Shown piece after piece: positions 29,330-41,347 of a stretch of DNA of 64,000 nucleotides. Positions within the stretch are counted from its first letter, which is position 1. Each line of letters opens with the position of its first letter. The stretch spans positions 1 to 64,000 of the forward strand of contig CAJNDS010000020.1 of the NCBI GenBank assembly GCA_905221605.1. Direction: 5' to 3'. The DNA comes from Symbiodinium natans (taxonomy: Eukaryota; Sar; Dinophyceae; Suessiales; Symbiodiniaceae). The notes beneath the pieces were generated by a model. That model had not been told where the DNA came from. It ran no database searches and was given only the letters and a program-made list of their open reading frames with translations. A program made the translations under genes and the position numbers.

Positions 29330-29422
29330 TGACGATGGTCATGATGGCTACTTGAGCTTGGAAGTAGCGTTAGAAGTACACTACATGAGGCTATACCATA
29401 GGAATGCCTGCCAGAACTTGAG
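29330..29422 (+). CDS. Well-supported exon next to a MITE
   Basis: Pyrimidine-rich acceptor CTGCTTCTTTACTTTGCAG, then DDGHDGYLSLEVALEVHYMR and LYHRNACQNL, donor AG|GTACTT; 1+90+2 nt. The reverse strand is closed. The start resembles an EF-hand loop but the acidic residue is one position off. The inverted-repeat element begins 9 bp after the exon. Confidence 0.5.
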
Positions 29423-29431
29423 GTACTTTCA

Positions 29432-29543
29432 ACTACTATTTGCTAAAGAACCCCAAAAGAACAAAAAAAATGATACTCCTCATATTACCCTAACAAGGAA
29501 GAATATTTTCTTATTCTTGGGGGGTTCTTAAGCAATTAGTAGT
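29432..29543. mobile_element. MITE of the ACTACT..GCTTAAGAACCC family
   Basis: ACTACTATTTGCTAAAGAAC at the left pairs with GTTCTTAAGCAATTAGTAGT at the right. Relatives at 36853-36963 and 55705-55810. Confidence 0.8.
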
Positions 29544-29608
29544 CAACCATACATCTTCGGGAGCCAAAGTCTTCGACCCTACTTAGATGCCTCCACGAAC
29601 CTCCAAGT

Positions 29609-29690
29609 ATGGGCAGGGGCGAATGGCCAGAATCACGTCCAGCACCGTGCTTTTCAGCCCCTCGGGCGGCACTTTTTTGAGATCCTGAGC
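29609..29690 (-). CDS. Exon candidate on the minus strand
   Basis: On the minus strand CTTTTGGGGCTCAG precedes DLKKVPPEGLKSTVLDVILA, with a GTTCGT donor further on. It is the best minus-strand candidate in the middle block. The plus frames are open but less convincing. Confidence 0.35.
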
Positions 29691-30554
29691 CCCAAAAGAT
29701 CCTAAACCCTAAACCCTAAACCCTAAACCCTAGATTTCGTGTTCAGGGAGCTTCTGATTACGGGTTCGGATCTAGGGTTGAAGGGGTTCAGAAGTTGGGG
29801 GTGCGCACCTGACAAAGCGTACCCTTCAGGGTACGACTGAGCCTCGAGAGGCCCTTCGGGTCCCTAAACTCCTTAAACTCCCCGAACTCCCTAAACTCCC
29901 TACACTCCGAAAACCCTAATCTTTAGGCTGAAATATGTCAGGAGGGGATCTAGGGCTTCGGTCCCGGGGTTAGGGTTTATTGAAATGATTCAGGTTTCAA
30001 GTTCGGGGAATGCTTCGGGAGAATTTTCGAGGAGTTTCCAGGGAGTTTCAAAAATTGTGGGGAGTTTCAAACAAAAATCTACTTACAGGGCTTGAGGGCT
30101 TAGGGTTTATATGCTTAAGGCGGCATTTGGATTGTAGGAACAAGTCAGTGGACATGTGTCCAGGAAGCTGAGGCCCTGAATCTTTTTGACAAAAGCAACC
30201 TCCAGAAGCTCTTGGTCGTAGGGGTCTAGCTCCTTTATACATAGTCCCCTTTAAGGGTGATGTAGAACCCCGAGGTGATGTAGAACCCTAAGGGCTGCAT
30301 ATCCGAATATCCTGAATCTTTCTAGGTGCCAGTCTCGAAACCTAACCCCCACACCAGACATGTTAAAGGCACTAAAGATTTACCGCTGGCTGTTCCTTAG
30401 CAAGAAGAACCTTGAACCCTGAATCCGAAACAGAGAGAACCCAGTGTAGCGTTCCTAAACCCCAAACCCCAAACCCCAAACCCTAAACCCTAAACCCTAA
30501 ACCCTAAACCCTAAACCCTAAACCCTAAACCCTAAACCCACTGCAGCGTTTCAG

Positions 30555-30647
30555 AGGGACCATGAAATCCTGACAGCCTCTCTCAAGACCATGCCCAGCA
30601 CCCATTCTGAGGTCGCCTTACGCAGCCCAGCTTCGCTCCTCTTCTGA
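30555..30647 (+). CDS. Exon candidate
   Basis: GTTTCAG acceptor, RDHEILTASLKTMPSTHSE, then either a GTCGCC donor or continuation to TGA at 30645-30647. Flanked by CCCTAAA and TTTAGGG. Confidence 0.38.
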   Translation, partial: RDHEILTASLKTMPSTHSEVALRSPASLLF

Positions 30648-31136
30648 ACTGAGGGACTGGTTTGTACAAGGGTTTAGGGTTCAGGGTTTAGGGTTTCGGG
30701 TTTCGGGCTTAGGGTTTGGGGTGTACGGTGTAGGGCCGCAGGGTTTAGAAGCTTTCGCGAGTTCTTGTTCAGGGCTTAGGACCCCTGGGTCATACTGTAC
30801 GAAATGGCAGGCCTCAACAGAGCCCGTAATCGTTGGTAGAATTCTTGTGTTCCTTTGGTGTTTCGATGTTTCGAACACAGTTCTCAAAGCTTCGGCTTGG
30901 ATTTTGGGGGGGTATTTTGGAAGTGCCCAGAGTCTCCAGCACCGCTGAATTAAGAACATTCCCTACATTGCAACAGGGCTCTTGTCTTATGTTCGTTCCT
31001 GAAGGGACATTGGGGTCTCCGGGCAAGTCCTGAACTTCCCGAAGCCCGTAACTCCGCCTAAACCCTAAACCCTAAACCCTAAACCCTACACCCTAAACCC
31101 TGAACCCTGAACCCTGAACCCTGAATCCGAACTGAG

Positions 31137-31209
31137 GTTCTGAAGCTTGGGCTCTCCGCGCTGCGGCTATCCCTGCAACTGGATCCTTGCCTGCAGATGT
31201 CTTTTGGGG
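31137..31209 (+). CDS. Exon candidate in telomeric sandwich
   Basis: CTGAG acceptor, VLKLGLSALRLSLQLDPC, ending at G|GTTTAGG. Amphipathic leucine-rich helix. Confidence 0.38.
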
Positions 31210-31858
31210 GTTTAGGGTTTAGGGTTTAGGGTTTTTGGTTTAGGTTTGGGGCTGAGAGGGGGAGGGAAGGTGGTCACGTGGAAGCCTTCAGCCCTCTATG
31301 CACACTAAGGGAGTGGGGAGCATTGGGGAAGAATAGGTCACCTGTTACCCCAAGAGTCCATACTTGGGCCCTAAGGTACTTTAAGGTCCAAGTATTCCCG
31401 ATGTAGGTACATGGACCCTGTCTTGAGGCTTTGGAGATTACTGGGTTTAGGGCTCTAGGCCAGCATGCAGAGGCGACGCTGTTCATGAAGGTTTTAGGGT
31501 TCAGGGTTTAGAGGGTTTAGGTTGTGAGGATTTGCAGCTTGATGTCTTGGGCGCCCCAGATTTTTCAGGATTTCAGGTTTTGGGTTTTGGGTTTAGGTCT
31601 AGAGTTTCTGGTTTAGGGTTTATGCATGCATCCTTGTGGGCAGTTCCGGTTTAGGGTTAGGGCTCTCAGGCATGTTTCAGGGTTCTTGGGGGCCTCCAGG
31701 GTTTTTTGCTGGGCTAGTTTTTTTCCTTCTTATTCGGCCTTGAAAGGCTTCAGGGTTTAGGCTTCGGGGTTCCATCCCTAAACCCTAAACCCTAAACCCT
31801 AAACCCTAAACACTAAACCCTAAACCCTTGACGATGCCCTGAGTCCCTGTGACCTTAG

Positions 31859-31941
31859 GTACTGGCTGCGGTGGCCGCGTGCGAGCGCGCCACGTGCCTG
31901 CCATCCGCCTGGCTGATGCGCGCGCGGCCTCTAGGACGGGG
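31859..31941 (+). CDS. Exon candidate in telomeric sandwich
   Basis: CCTTAG acceptor, VLAAVAACERATCLPSAWLM, then a GGTTTAGGG donor. Third codon positions nearly all G/C. Confidence 0.4.
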
Positions 31942-32564
31942 AGGGTTTAGGGTTCAGGGTTCAGGGTTCAGGGTTTAGGGTTTAGGGTTTAGGGTTTAGG
32001 GTTTAGGGTTTAAGTTTTGGCTTCAATAAATGTTTTTTGGGCTTTGGGGATGATAGGGTCTCTCTAACCCTGGCATGGTCTCAGGTGCATCTTGCTTGCT
32101 AAGACCCTAAACCCTAAACCCTAAACCCTAAACCCTAAACCCTAAACCATAAACCCTAAACCCGAAACCCTAAACCCTAAACCCTAAGCCCTAAGCCCTA
32201 AACCCTAAAACCCTAAACCCTAAACCAAAACCCTGAACCCTACAACAGAAGCAAACTTACCTTGCTGGCAAGGAGGCCTAGACGCAGACTTGGCAGATGA
32301 GGTCGGAGGGTCAGCTTTGCCTCACCAAGAGCGGTTTAGGGTTTCGGGTTTAGGGTTCAGGGTTTAGGGTTTAGGGTTTAGGGTTGAAGGTTTAGGGTTT
32401 AGGGTTTAGGGTTTAGGGTTTAGGGTTTAGGGTTTTATACGGTCTTATAGGGTCTTATAGGTTTTTTTTTTGTTTTTTTAATGGGGTCTTGTAGTGTCTT
32501 ACAGAACCTAAACCCCTCCTTTTGAAGTTCTGGTTTGCTTTGCCTTACTAGGGGGGGTTTCGAC

Positions 32565-33337
32565 GGTTTGTTGGGGTCTACAGAGCATATATATATATAT
32601 ATATACTGTGTTTATAGGGCCTTACAGGATTGTAGGGTTGTTAGGGGTTTATAGGGGGTTTATACGGTCTATAGGGTCCGACAGGGTCTGACAAGGTCTT
32701 ATAGGGCTTACTGGTGTTGATTTGGAGTAGATTTCGAAGTTCTCTGTGGCCCTAAGCCCGAGATAACCTGAGTAGCACCCATAGAGCTTCAATGCCTAAG
32801 CCCTAAACCCCAAACCCTAAACCCATAACCCTAAACCCTAAACCCCCAAACCCCTAAACCCCTAAACCCCTAAACCCCCAAAACCCCCAAACCCCTAAAC
32901 CCCTAAACCCCTAAACCCCCAAAACCCAAACCCCCAAACCCCTAAACCCCCAAACCCGTAAAGCCTTAACACCTAAACCCCTAAACCCCTAAAACCCTAA
33001 GCCCCTAAACCCCCAAACCCCCAAACCCCTAAACCCTAAACCCCTAAACCCCTAAACCCCTAAACCCCTAAACCCCTAAACCCCCAGAAGGTTTGTTGGG
33101 GTCTACAGAGCATATGTATACTGTCTTTATAGGGCCTTACAGGATTTGGGGTTTATAGGGGTTTATGCGGTCTATAGGGTCCGACAGGGTCTGACAAGGT
33201 CTTGTAGGGCTTACTGGTGTTGATTTGGAGTAGATTTCGAAGTTCTCTGTGGCCCTAAGCCCGAGATAACCCGAGTAGCACCCATAGAGCTTCAATGCCT
33301 AAGCCCTAAACCCCAAACCCTAAACCCATAACCCTAA
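32565..33337. repeat. 250-bp direct duplication (32565-32837 and 33090-33337)
   Basis: Both copies run from GGTTTGTTGGGGTCTACAGA through TGGTGTTGATTTGGAGTAGA to CCATAGAGCTTCAATGCC and on into CCCTAAA variants. The first carries a longer TA tract (32,588-32,605). Between them, and on to 33,800, are CCCCTAAA/CCCCAAA arrays. Confidence 0.85.
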
Positions 33338-33339
33338 AC

Positions 33340-33820
33340 CCCCAAACCCCTAAACCCCTAAACCCCTAAACCCTAAACCCCAAAACCCCTAAACCCCTAA
33401 ACCCCTAAACCCCTAAACCCCCAAACCCCAAACCCCCAAACCCCTAAACCCCCAAACCCGTAAACCCTTAACCCCTAAACCCCTAAACCCCTAAAACCCG
33501 AAGCCCCTAAACCCCCAAACCCCCAAACCCCCAAACCCCCAAACCCCTAAACCCTTAACCCCAACCCCTAAACCCCTAAACCCCTAAACCCCTAACCCCT
33601 AACCCCCAACCCCTAAACCCCCAAACCCCCCAAACCCCCAAACCCCCAAACCCCCAAACCCTAACCTAAACCCCCAAACCCCCAAACCCCTAAACCCCTA
33701 AACCCCCAAACCCCTAAACCCCCAAACCCCCAAACCCCCAAACCCTAAAACCTAAACCCTAAACCCCAAACCCTAAACCCTAAAACCCTAAAACCCTAAA
33801 CCCCTAAAACCCTAAACCCC
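33340..33820. repeat. CCCCTAAA / CCCCCAAA variant array
   Basis: Octamer-dominated array with CCCCAAA variants; the same type fills 32,840-33,085. Distinct from the canonical heptamer arrays around it. Confidence 0.8.
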
Positions 33821-33831
33821 TGTGCCCACAG

Positions 33832-33897
33832 AGGCACTCCACCGGGTGATCCAGCTCCAGAACTTCGAAGCCTCGGCTTCTGGGCAGCCCTCGACGG
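33832..33897 (+). CDS. Exon candidate in telomeric sandwich
   Basis: Acceptor CCCTGTGCCCACAG, EALHRVIQLQNFEASASG, donor G|GTTTCT. One of the better supported islands. Confidence 0.42.
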
Positions 33898-33949
33898 GTT
33901 TCTTTTTTTGGGGGTTTAGGGTTTAAGGTTTAGGGTTTAGGGTTTAGGG

Positions 33950-35420
33950 TTTGGTGTGATAGGGCGTAGATGCTGTGAAGGTTAGGTTTTGGAACAAGCT
34001 CGACAGCTTCGTGAGGCGCGAAGAGCAGCTTTGGCCCGATTGTGGAAGGCCATCTAACACTTTTCTCCCACGCCACGCCGTCCGAGGCCACCCAAACCTG
34101 TTTCTTTTTAGGGTTTAGGCCTAAACTCAAGCCAAATGCTTACTTCCATATAACTTCTTCATTCCGTCACGGTGGTCGCCAGCCCGGTTCACAAAAAAAG
34201 CCACAGGTAGAAGGGCAGAAAGGCGCGGGGGGTTAGGGGGTCAGACGGCCAGCGATTCGTGGGGTGTGGGGCCTGGCCTGGGTGACCCCCTCCAAACAGG
34301 TATTGGTCCCCAAGAGAACGTGTTCCGGTACCAACCCATCGTGGGCACTACCAACCCCATACCAACCGCCATGCTGTGGGAGCGCGAGGTCGAAAGGCTT
34401 AAGCGCCGCCCCCCAACGTAGGGGGGCGGCCCAGGCCCTGAGTTTAGGGTTTAGGGTTTAGGGTCTCGTGTGTTTGGTGTAGTTTGGAGTGAGCTTCTTT
34501 TTTTGGCGAGGGAGCTTCAGGGAATGGGTTGTGTGGAGGTTAGAGAGGTTTGGGAGGTGAACTCTGGTGAGTTGTGTGGGTTGCAGAAACCAGTTATCTT
34601 TTCTTGCAGTTTTCAGAAAAATTGATCACCCCTTTTTGCTCTCGGCTGATGTCCCCCAACCTGATCCCTCACCTGCTTGTGCGATTTACGGAATGTTCCT
34701 TCACGTCTACAAGCGGCTCTGTTCTAGGCCGAATCACCCCTCGTAGGGATGGGTTGCCCACATGCTAGATGCTTTGACCCGAAAGGGACGACTAACGTCT
34801 TGAGGGCCCCCCAGTATCCCCCATAAACAGTACTTGTAGCCTTTGAGAAATCGATACGCCCGTATGCCCTATCAAAACTGTAGCCCGAGAATCCCAGTTG
34901 TCCCGGTAGTTCTTGCAAACCCCACAACCCCGATAAACCTATGAGCCCCATAAACACCCTAAAAAACCGCCCATATTGACCCTATTAGAACCCTCGCCTG
35001 CCCATGTCCGAGGTTACCTTGCGCTCCGTGGACGTTTTGGAGATTGTCGCGACACTGATCGTACACCAGGCCCGGATAAGAAGGAGGTTAAACCCTAAAC
35101 CCGAAACCCTAATGAACTTATAGGGTGTAGGGTAGAGTCGTAGAGCTTGGGATCAAATCGAGTACGTATATAAACCTCTGAGAGTTTATCTGAGAGTTTA
35201 TAGTATGGGCGCTAAAGCGGCTAAATAGGGGTTTTCTATTTGCACGATTATTGCCTAGGGTTTTGGGTCTAGGGTTTCATTAGAGTTTTTGGTGAGCGCT
35301 TAAGTTTGTGTACTATGTTGCTTGAGCGTAATCTCATACGGGGCTTGCTCTATATGCGATAAGAGTCCCTCCCCCAAAGCCCTACTTCTTTGCCACCCCC
35401 TCAGCCCTAAACCCTATACC
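33950..35420. other. Mixed unique and telomeric sequence
   Basis: 33,960-34,110 is open on both strands (the minus strand reads VWVASDGVAWEKS, plus strand LDSFVRREEQLW). 34,190-34,440 and 34,560-35,090 are unique with short chance frames. No exon could be settled. Confidence 0.35.
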
Positions 35421-35581
35421 CCTAAACCTTCAATATGGGAATCACAAGGACCTTACGGTGATTTTGGGTGCAGGCTCTTCGAGCAGCTACCAGATTTGAC
35501 GGGTGTTTAGGGTTTAGGGTTTAGGGTTTAGGGTTTAGGGTTTAGGGTTTAGGGTTGAACCCCTGAACCTCACGACTGCTC

Positions 35582-35643
35582 AGGCAGAGGAAGTTGGGCC
35601 ACTGTGGGTGGACGTGGGCGGAAACGCAGGCGCCGCCGAGCGT
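35582..35643 (+). CDS. Exon candidate between two TTTAGGG arrays
   Basis: CTGCTCAGGCAG acceptor, then EEVGPLWVDVGGNAGAAERG. Here both flanks are TTTAGGG, unlike most islands. Confidence 0.33.
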
Positions 35644-36621
35644 GGCTTGCAGGGTTTAGGGTTTAGGGTTTAGGGTTTAGGGTTTAGGGTTTAGGGTTTA
35701 GGGTTTAGGGTTTAAGGCGAATATGCCCGTTACAGCAGGGTCTGGGGTGTAGGATTGGGAGCTGCCATGAGGGCCCCGGTACTTCTCTGAATGAGGGTCG
35801 CCGTAGGCAGACCTTTCATCGGGGGACCGGGAGCCCGAAAAGGTCACCTTGATTTGGAGAACTACTGGGGGGGGGGGGGGGGGGGGGAGAGTTCAAAGCT
35901 TGTGCCGTTCAAGTCGGGTCCCAATAAGGCGGACGTAACGCCTGGCTGGACAACAGTGGCCCTATGGGGGCAGTTTAGCGGCGTCACGCCTAAGCCCAAA
36001 AAGCTCAAATCTTGACCTATGCACCCTAAATCCTTGACCCTACAAAACCCTGCCCATACACCTTAGGCCCTAAACCCTCAACCCTAAACCTAAACCCTGA
36101 ACCCTAAACCCTAAACCCTGAACTCTAAGCCCTAAGCCTAAGCCCTAAACCCTAAACCTTAAACCCTAAACCCTAAACCATAAACCCTAAACCCTAAACC
36201 CTAAACCCTAAACCCTAAACCCTAAACCCTAAACCCCTAAACCCTAAACCCTAAACCCTAAACCCTACCGACTGTGTAGGTCCGGGAGCATCGCCGATCT
36301 TGTACAACCTGCGCCGGCCCCAGGGGTCGGTACTTGGTTGGGTTCAGGGTTCAGGGTTCAGGGTTCAGGGTTTAGGGTTTAGGGTTTAGGGTTTAGGGTT
36401 TAGGGCTTAGGGCTTAGGGCTTAGGGCTTAAGGCTTAGGGCTTAGGGCTTAGGGCTTAGGGTTTAGGGTTTAGGGTTTAGGGTTTAGGGTTTAGGGTTTA
36501 GGGTTTAGGGTTTAGGGTTTAGGGCGGGTTCATTGGGTGTACAGAGATCATGTGCAGGCAAGGACGGTGCACGCGCCATGTCAGGAAATAATACCTACAT
36601 TGGGGTCGAAAGTGTATAAAA

Positions 36622-36729
36622 CCCTAAGGGTGCATGTACCTAATTGTCATATACTTGGGTCTTGAAGTACCTCCTATACAGGGCTTTAGGGGCCAAGTAT
36701 ATAATAATGAGGTACATGGACCCTTAGGG
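36622..36729. mobile_element. MITE-like element with CCCTAAGGG ends
   Basis: CCCTAAGGGTGCATGTACC at the left versus GGTACATGGACCCTTAGGG at the right, with ATACTTGGG / CCAAGTAT inside. A related diverged arm pair lies at 31,360-31,415. Confidence 0.75.
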
Positions 36730-36852
36730 AAAAATACCTACTTGTGGGCTATTTGGAGCCTCCGGGTGATGAATTTTGAAATAATGGTATTTTCTGGTAT
36801 GGGCATGAATGAGGCCTGTACTGGCCATTTCTCCCCTCATACACCCCCAGAT

Positions 36853-36963
36853 ACTACTATTTGCTTAAGAACCCACCCAAGAATACAAGATAATATTCCC
36901 TAGGTTTCCCTTTCAACGAAGAATATGCTTTCATTCTTGGGGTGGCTTCTGAAGCCAATAGTA
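36853..36963. mobile_element. MITE of the ACTACT..GCTTAAGAACCC family
   Basis: ACTACTATTTGCTTAAGAAC and inverted GAAGCCAATAGTA; CCAAGAATA / ATTCTTGG also pair. Same family as 29432-29543. Confidence 0.75.
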
Positions 36964-36969
36964 CGATAT

Positions 36970-38300
36970 CGGACTGACTTCAGATGAAGCACAGGTTGGA
37001 CCTGGGACATGGGCTGACTGCGTGACTGCTTCTTTGTGCTGAAATGCCAGTTTAGGGTTTGGCGTTTAGGGTGTAGGGTTTAGGGAATTCTTTATGCCCT
37101 TGTGAGCCCATCAGCCCCAATAAACCCTCAGAAGCCCTTACAACCCCTCGTAAACCCTTATAAGCCCTCAACCCTGTCAGCCCTACACCCTTTCCATCTT
37201 TTCCTTAAAATCAACCCTAAACCTTAACTAGCCCCCCCTAAACCCTGAACCCTATACCCCAATTAACCTCTAAGTAACCCTGAGCCCTAGACCCTGGACC
37301 CCTACACCCTAAACCGTAAACCCTAAACCCTAAACCCTACACCCTTCGAAGCCCTCAACCCTGTCAGCCCTGCCCTGCACCCTCCAAACCCTAGCAAGAA
37401 AGAGGCTTCGCTTCTTCCGGCAGAGTCATCTGTCACGCCACAGGCCTGCAAGGTGTAGGGCTTTCAGGCTTTGGGGTTTAGGGTTTCGGGTTCAGGGTTT
37501 AGAGTTTTCAGGCTTTGGGGTTTAGTTTGCGGGTTTAGGGTTTAGGGTTTTAGGGTTTAGGGGCCTTCTTCTGCGCTGCCTGTCAGATTACTTAGAATTT
37601 CAGTGGTACCCTTTTTGCAAGCACTTCTTTACACATCTCCTTTACTGTAGGTTACCGCAGAACCTGCAGTATAAAGCTGAACCGGGTTTCATTGGGTCCA
37701 CGCCCTTCTGATCTTCTAGTCCGTGACTTCCGAGCTTGCCGGGTTTAGGGTTCAGGGCCAGGGCTCAGTCCTAAACCCTATAGGCTTTAAGCCCGAAACC
37801 CTGCGGGTTTAGGTTACTTGTTTGTTTTTTTTGGGAGCGGGGATTCTAGAAGACTATCTGAGCAGAGGTTCACAGACCCTGTAAACCCTAAGCCCCTTTC
37901 TGGGATTCCAGAAGACTTGCGAGCAGGCATGTAGGGGATGAAAATGGGGGCCAGAAAGAGCTTAAACCCTAAACCCTAAACCCTAAACCCTAAACCCTAA
38001 ACCCTAAACCCTAAACCCTAAACCCTAAACCCTAAACCCTAAACCCTAAACCCTAAACCCTAAACCTTACAAACCCTAAACCCTAAACTCCTGAAAGAGT
38101 TTGAGCTCCCACCGGGAAGAGGCCTCCGAGGTTGGAACAATGGGCCCTTTGAGGGTTTAGGGTTTAGAGTTTAGGGTTTAGGGTTTGAGGGTTTAGGGTT
38201 TAGGGTTTTGGGTTTTGGGTTTAGGGTTCTGGGTTTAGGGTTTAGGGTTTAGGGTTTAGGGTTTAGGGTTTGGTATAATAAGCCTATATAACAAGCCCCT
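36970..38300. other. Degenerate telomeric and unique spacer
   Basis: Irregular CCCTAAA relatives (37,085-37,400), unique text 37,570-37,940, then canonical arrays. 38,089-38,154 is a short GC-rich island (FELPPGRGLRGW in one frame) between CCCTAAA and TTTAGGG. Confidence 0.35.
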
Positions 38301-38574
38301 AACGCCTAAGCCTAAACCCCAAAGCCCCAAAAGCCCTCTAAGCTGCACAGGACCCCCCCCCCCCCCCCCCCCGTCCCTACAAAAGCTCAACAAGAAGCAG
38401 CACATCGTACCCGAAAAACCCTATAGCCTACACCTCATGAGGTTCAGGGTTTAGGGTTTAGGGTTTAGGGTTTAGGGTTTAGGGTTTAGGGTTTAGGGTT
38501 TAGGGTTTAGGGTTTAGGGTTTAGGGAAGACACCTCCCAATGATCCAAGCGCAGGCAAGACATGACAGGACCCC

Positions 38575-38630
38575 CAGCCTCGGCCGACAGCACGAAGATG
38601 AGCCAGCTTTCAGAGGCCATGGGCGATTAT
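38575..38630 (+). CDS. Exon candidate between TTTAGGG arrays
   Basis: CCCCCAG acceptor then SADSTKMSQLSEAMGDYG and GTTTGG donor. Confidence 0.33.
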
Positions 38631-39317
38631 GGGGTTTGGTGGTTTGGTGGTTTAGGGTTTAGGGTTTAGGGTTTAGGGTTTAGGGTTTAGGGTTTAGGGT
38701 TTAGGGTTTAGGGCTTTTTTCGAGGTTTAGTGGCTTAGGGGATTAGGGGTTTAGGGGTTGAGGGTTTTAGGGGTGTTTAGGATATAGGGGTTTCCGGTTC
38801 CAGGGGTGTACGGGTTTAGGGGTTCGGGTTTTGGGGTTTGGGGGGACATTACGAGGTTTGATGAAAGCGTGGAGTGAGAGGATGCGACGGCAACCAACAC
38901 TGACTGGATGAGCCATACGCATGTGTTTGTGGTTTAGGGTTTAGGGTTTTGGATGGATTGTGTTTGGTTTGTTTTTTTTTGTCTGTTTGCAACAGCTTGT
39001 TCTGCTATTAGCTTGTTCTGCTGTTTTAATGAAAAGAATTAGTGTTGTTTCGCCCCCCCTGTCCTTGTTGGTTAGGATGGAATGGGTTCTGCACAGGATG
39101 CACGGCGTTGAAAACCTTTAAACCCGACACTCTCAACCCGAAAGTGCATTTGTCAACACCTTCCCATTCGGGTTAAGGGTTTAGGGTTTAGGGTTTAGAG
39201 GTTTAGAATATAGGGTTTAGCGTTCAGGGTAAGCCCCTAAACCCTAAACCCTAAACCCTAAACCCTAAACCCTAAACCCTAAACCCTAAACCCTAAACCC
39301 TAAACCCTTCTGCCCAG

Positions 39318-39423
39318 ATGACAAAACGGGCGAGCGCGCAGCGCAACTCCTCGCTGAACGTCTCCTCGCTGAACATGCTCAGCGCTTCCTGGCAATACAT
39401 AAACTCGGGCCCAGAGTAGACCC
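39318..39423 (+). CDS. Exon candidate in telomeric sandwich
   Basis: Acceptor CCTTCTGCCCAG, then DDKTGERAAQLLAERLLAE and HAQRFLAIHKLGP, donor GTATTC; 106 nt. CCCTAAA (39,236-39,306) on the left, TTTAGGG on the right. All frames of the minus strand lack an upstream AG, which favours plus. Confidence 0.42.
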
Positions 39424-40744
39424 GTATTCCGTTTAGGGTTTAGGTTTTAGGGTTTAGGGTTTAGGGTTTTGTGTTGAGGTCCCCTTATAACCTTATGCGC
39501 CCCTTGATACCAAATAGTCACCTTGGTTATTCTTGGTTACTCGTGGGCCTGGGTTTAGGAGTGTTTTTCTGTGCGTATAGTATCCTAGATACGTGCGTAC
39601 ATATATGGTCACTTCTCTACAATGCAGTCCCTTTTGGGGTCATGATTACAAGGCGGCCCCTCTCATGTAGGGTGCTCATACACCCTAAACCCTAAACCCT
39701 AAACCCTAAACCCTAAACCCGAAACCCTAAACCCTAAACCCTAAACCCCAAAACTTGGTACACATTAAGAACCAGCCCTTCAGCTTGCCAGCCTTAGCGG
39801 CGGATGAGTGCTCACCCTCTCCAGACGCAGGGGCCCTGTGCCGGGTCCCTGTGCCCCCACCACTCCAAAGAGTTGAGGCTTTGGGGTTTAGGGTTGAGGG
39901 TTTAGCAAATCAGGGCTCAGAAAACTGGCCCTTTTGGGGTTCTAGTTTTTGGGTTTTAGGGTTTAGGGTTTAGGGTTAGGGGTTCACCCTAAACCGTATA
40001 AGTGCTCAGAAGCCTAAGGCCACGAAACCCACGTGCCACCCTAATTACAAAATCCCAAACCCAAACATAAGCAAGTAGCCGAGCCCCAAACCCCAGGAGA
40101 CGACAACTCTAATATGCCTTACGGTAGATACATGATCCCTTAGCATGGGCCCTTAAAAGTATGTACCCCTTATATACCCGAAGGGTCCATACTTCAGAAC
40201 CCTTTAAGAAGCGCCCACATAACTACCCTAATATGTGTACTTGCCCCCTCCCCACCCCCCTGCAACATGCAAAAGGGCACCCCTATTTGGGGAAAGCCCC
40301 ACAATTCACGGAACCCCAAACCCCTTTCCACAAACCCTAAACCCTACACTACTGCCCTAAACCCTCAACCCCCAACCCCCAACCCCAACCCCCAACCCTA
40401 AACCCTAGCCCTAAACCCTAAACCCTAAACCCCAACTGCAGTTGCGACCCTTGAGAATCCCCCCAGGTTGGTGGTGGGAGGAAGTCACGGAAGCCTATGG
40501 AGGCGGGGGGCTCCCCACTTGAGTCCTACGGTTCCTTCTTCCAGCTAGGGTTTGGGGCTTGGAGTTTAGGGTTTAGGGTTTAGGGTTTAGGGTTTAGGGT
40601 TTAGGGTTTAGGGTTTAGGGTTTAGGGTTGAGAGCTCTCAAGCTCTCAAACCTAAACCCTAATCCTGCACTTACTGCAGCCGGCTGTCGGCTATTGAGCC
40701 CGATATTGTGGGTTCAGGGCTTGTGCTCTCGATAGTGGGACATT

Positions 40745-40858
40745 CTCCCTGGTTCTTAGTAGGGAATGAGGGAATGACGGAATGAGGGCCGTATATAGAG
40801 CCTTTGAAGGGATTATGCAGGGTCCTCATTCCCTCATTCCCTACTTAGAACCAGGGAG
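40745..40858. mobile_element. MITE with 39-bp flanking direct repeats
   Basis: CTCCCTGGTTCTTAGTAGGG ... ACTTAGAACCAGGGAG inverted ends, 114 bp. The sequence ATTGAGCCCGATATTGTGGG plus about 19 more bases occurs on both sides (40693-40731 and 40860-40899) with four differences, far longer than a normal target-site duplication. Confidence 0.75.
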
Positions 40859-41159
40859 CATTGAGCCCGATATTGTGGGTTTAGGACTTGTGCTTTCGGT
40901 TGTCGAGTGGACTGCACCCTGAGCGTACGAGGTTTAGGGTTTGGCTATAGGCTATACCGAAACCCCAGGAGGTTGGGTTCGTGGAGTTGTCTACTAAGAG
41001 CGCGCCTTGGGATATTGTGTTACATCTGGCTTTAAGAGGGCCTTATGGACATTTTTCAGACTAACAGACTCCTCACTTCTTGGCTTCCGGTGTTTGTGCT
41101 ATTCTTGTCCGTTGGAGGTTTTAAAGCTTCCTTTGTGCAGTACTAGAGCACACTGGAAT

Positions 41160-41316
41160 ATATCCCGTTAAACGACAGCCTATTACATATAATTTACTAC
41201 AATTTACTTTGCTATGGTATACCAGAATATACTACAACATACGATCAAAAAACTATAATATGCGACACTATCCGATAATCTACTATAATATACAAGAATA
41301 TACGGGAACTTGCGAT

Positions 41317-41347
<31 letters not shown>

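Noticed and set aside
33960-34115. Minus-strand VASDGV..EAVELV as a PP2C phosphatase exon
   Set aside because: One extra residue breaks the ASDGVWE motif, the spacing to EAV is wrong, and the plus strand is equally open.
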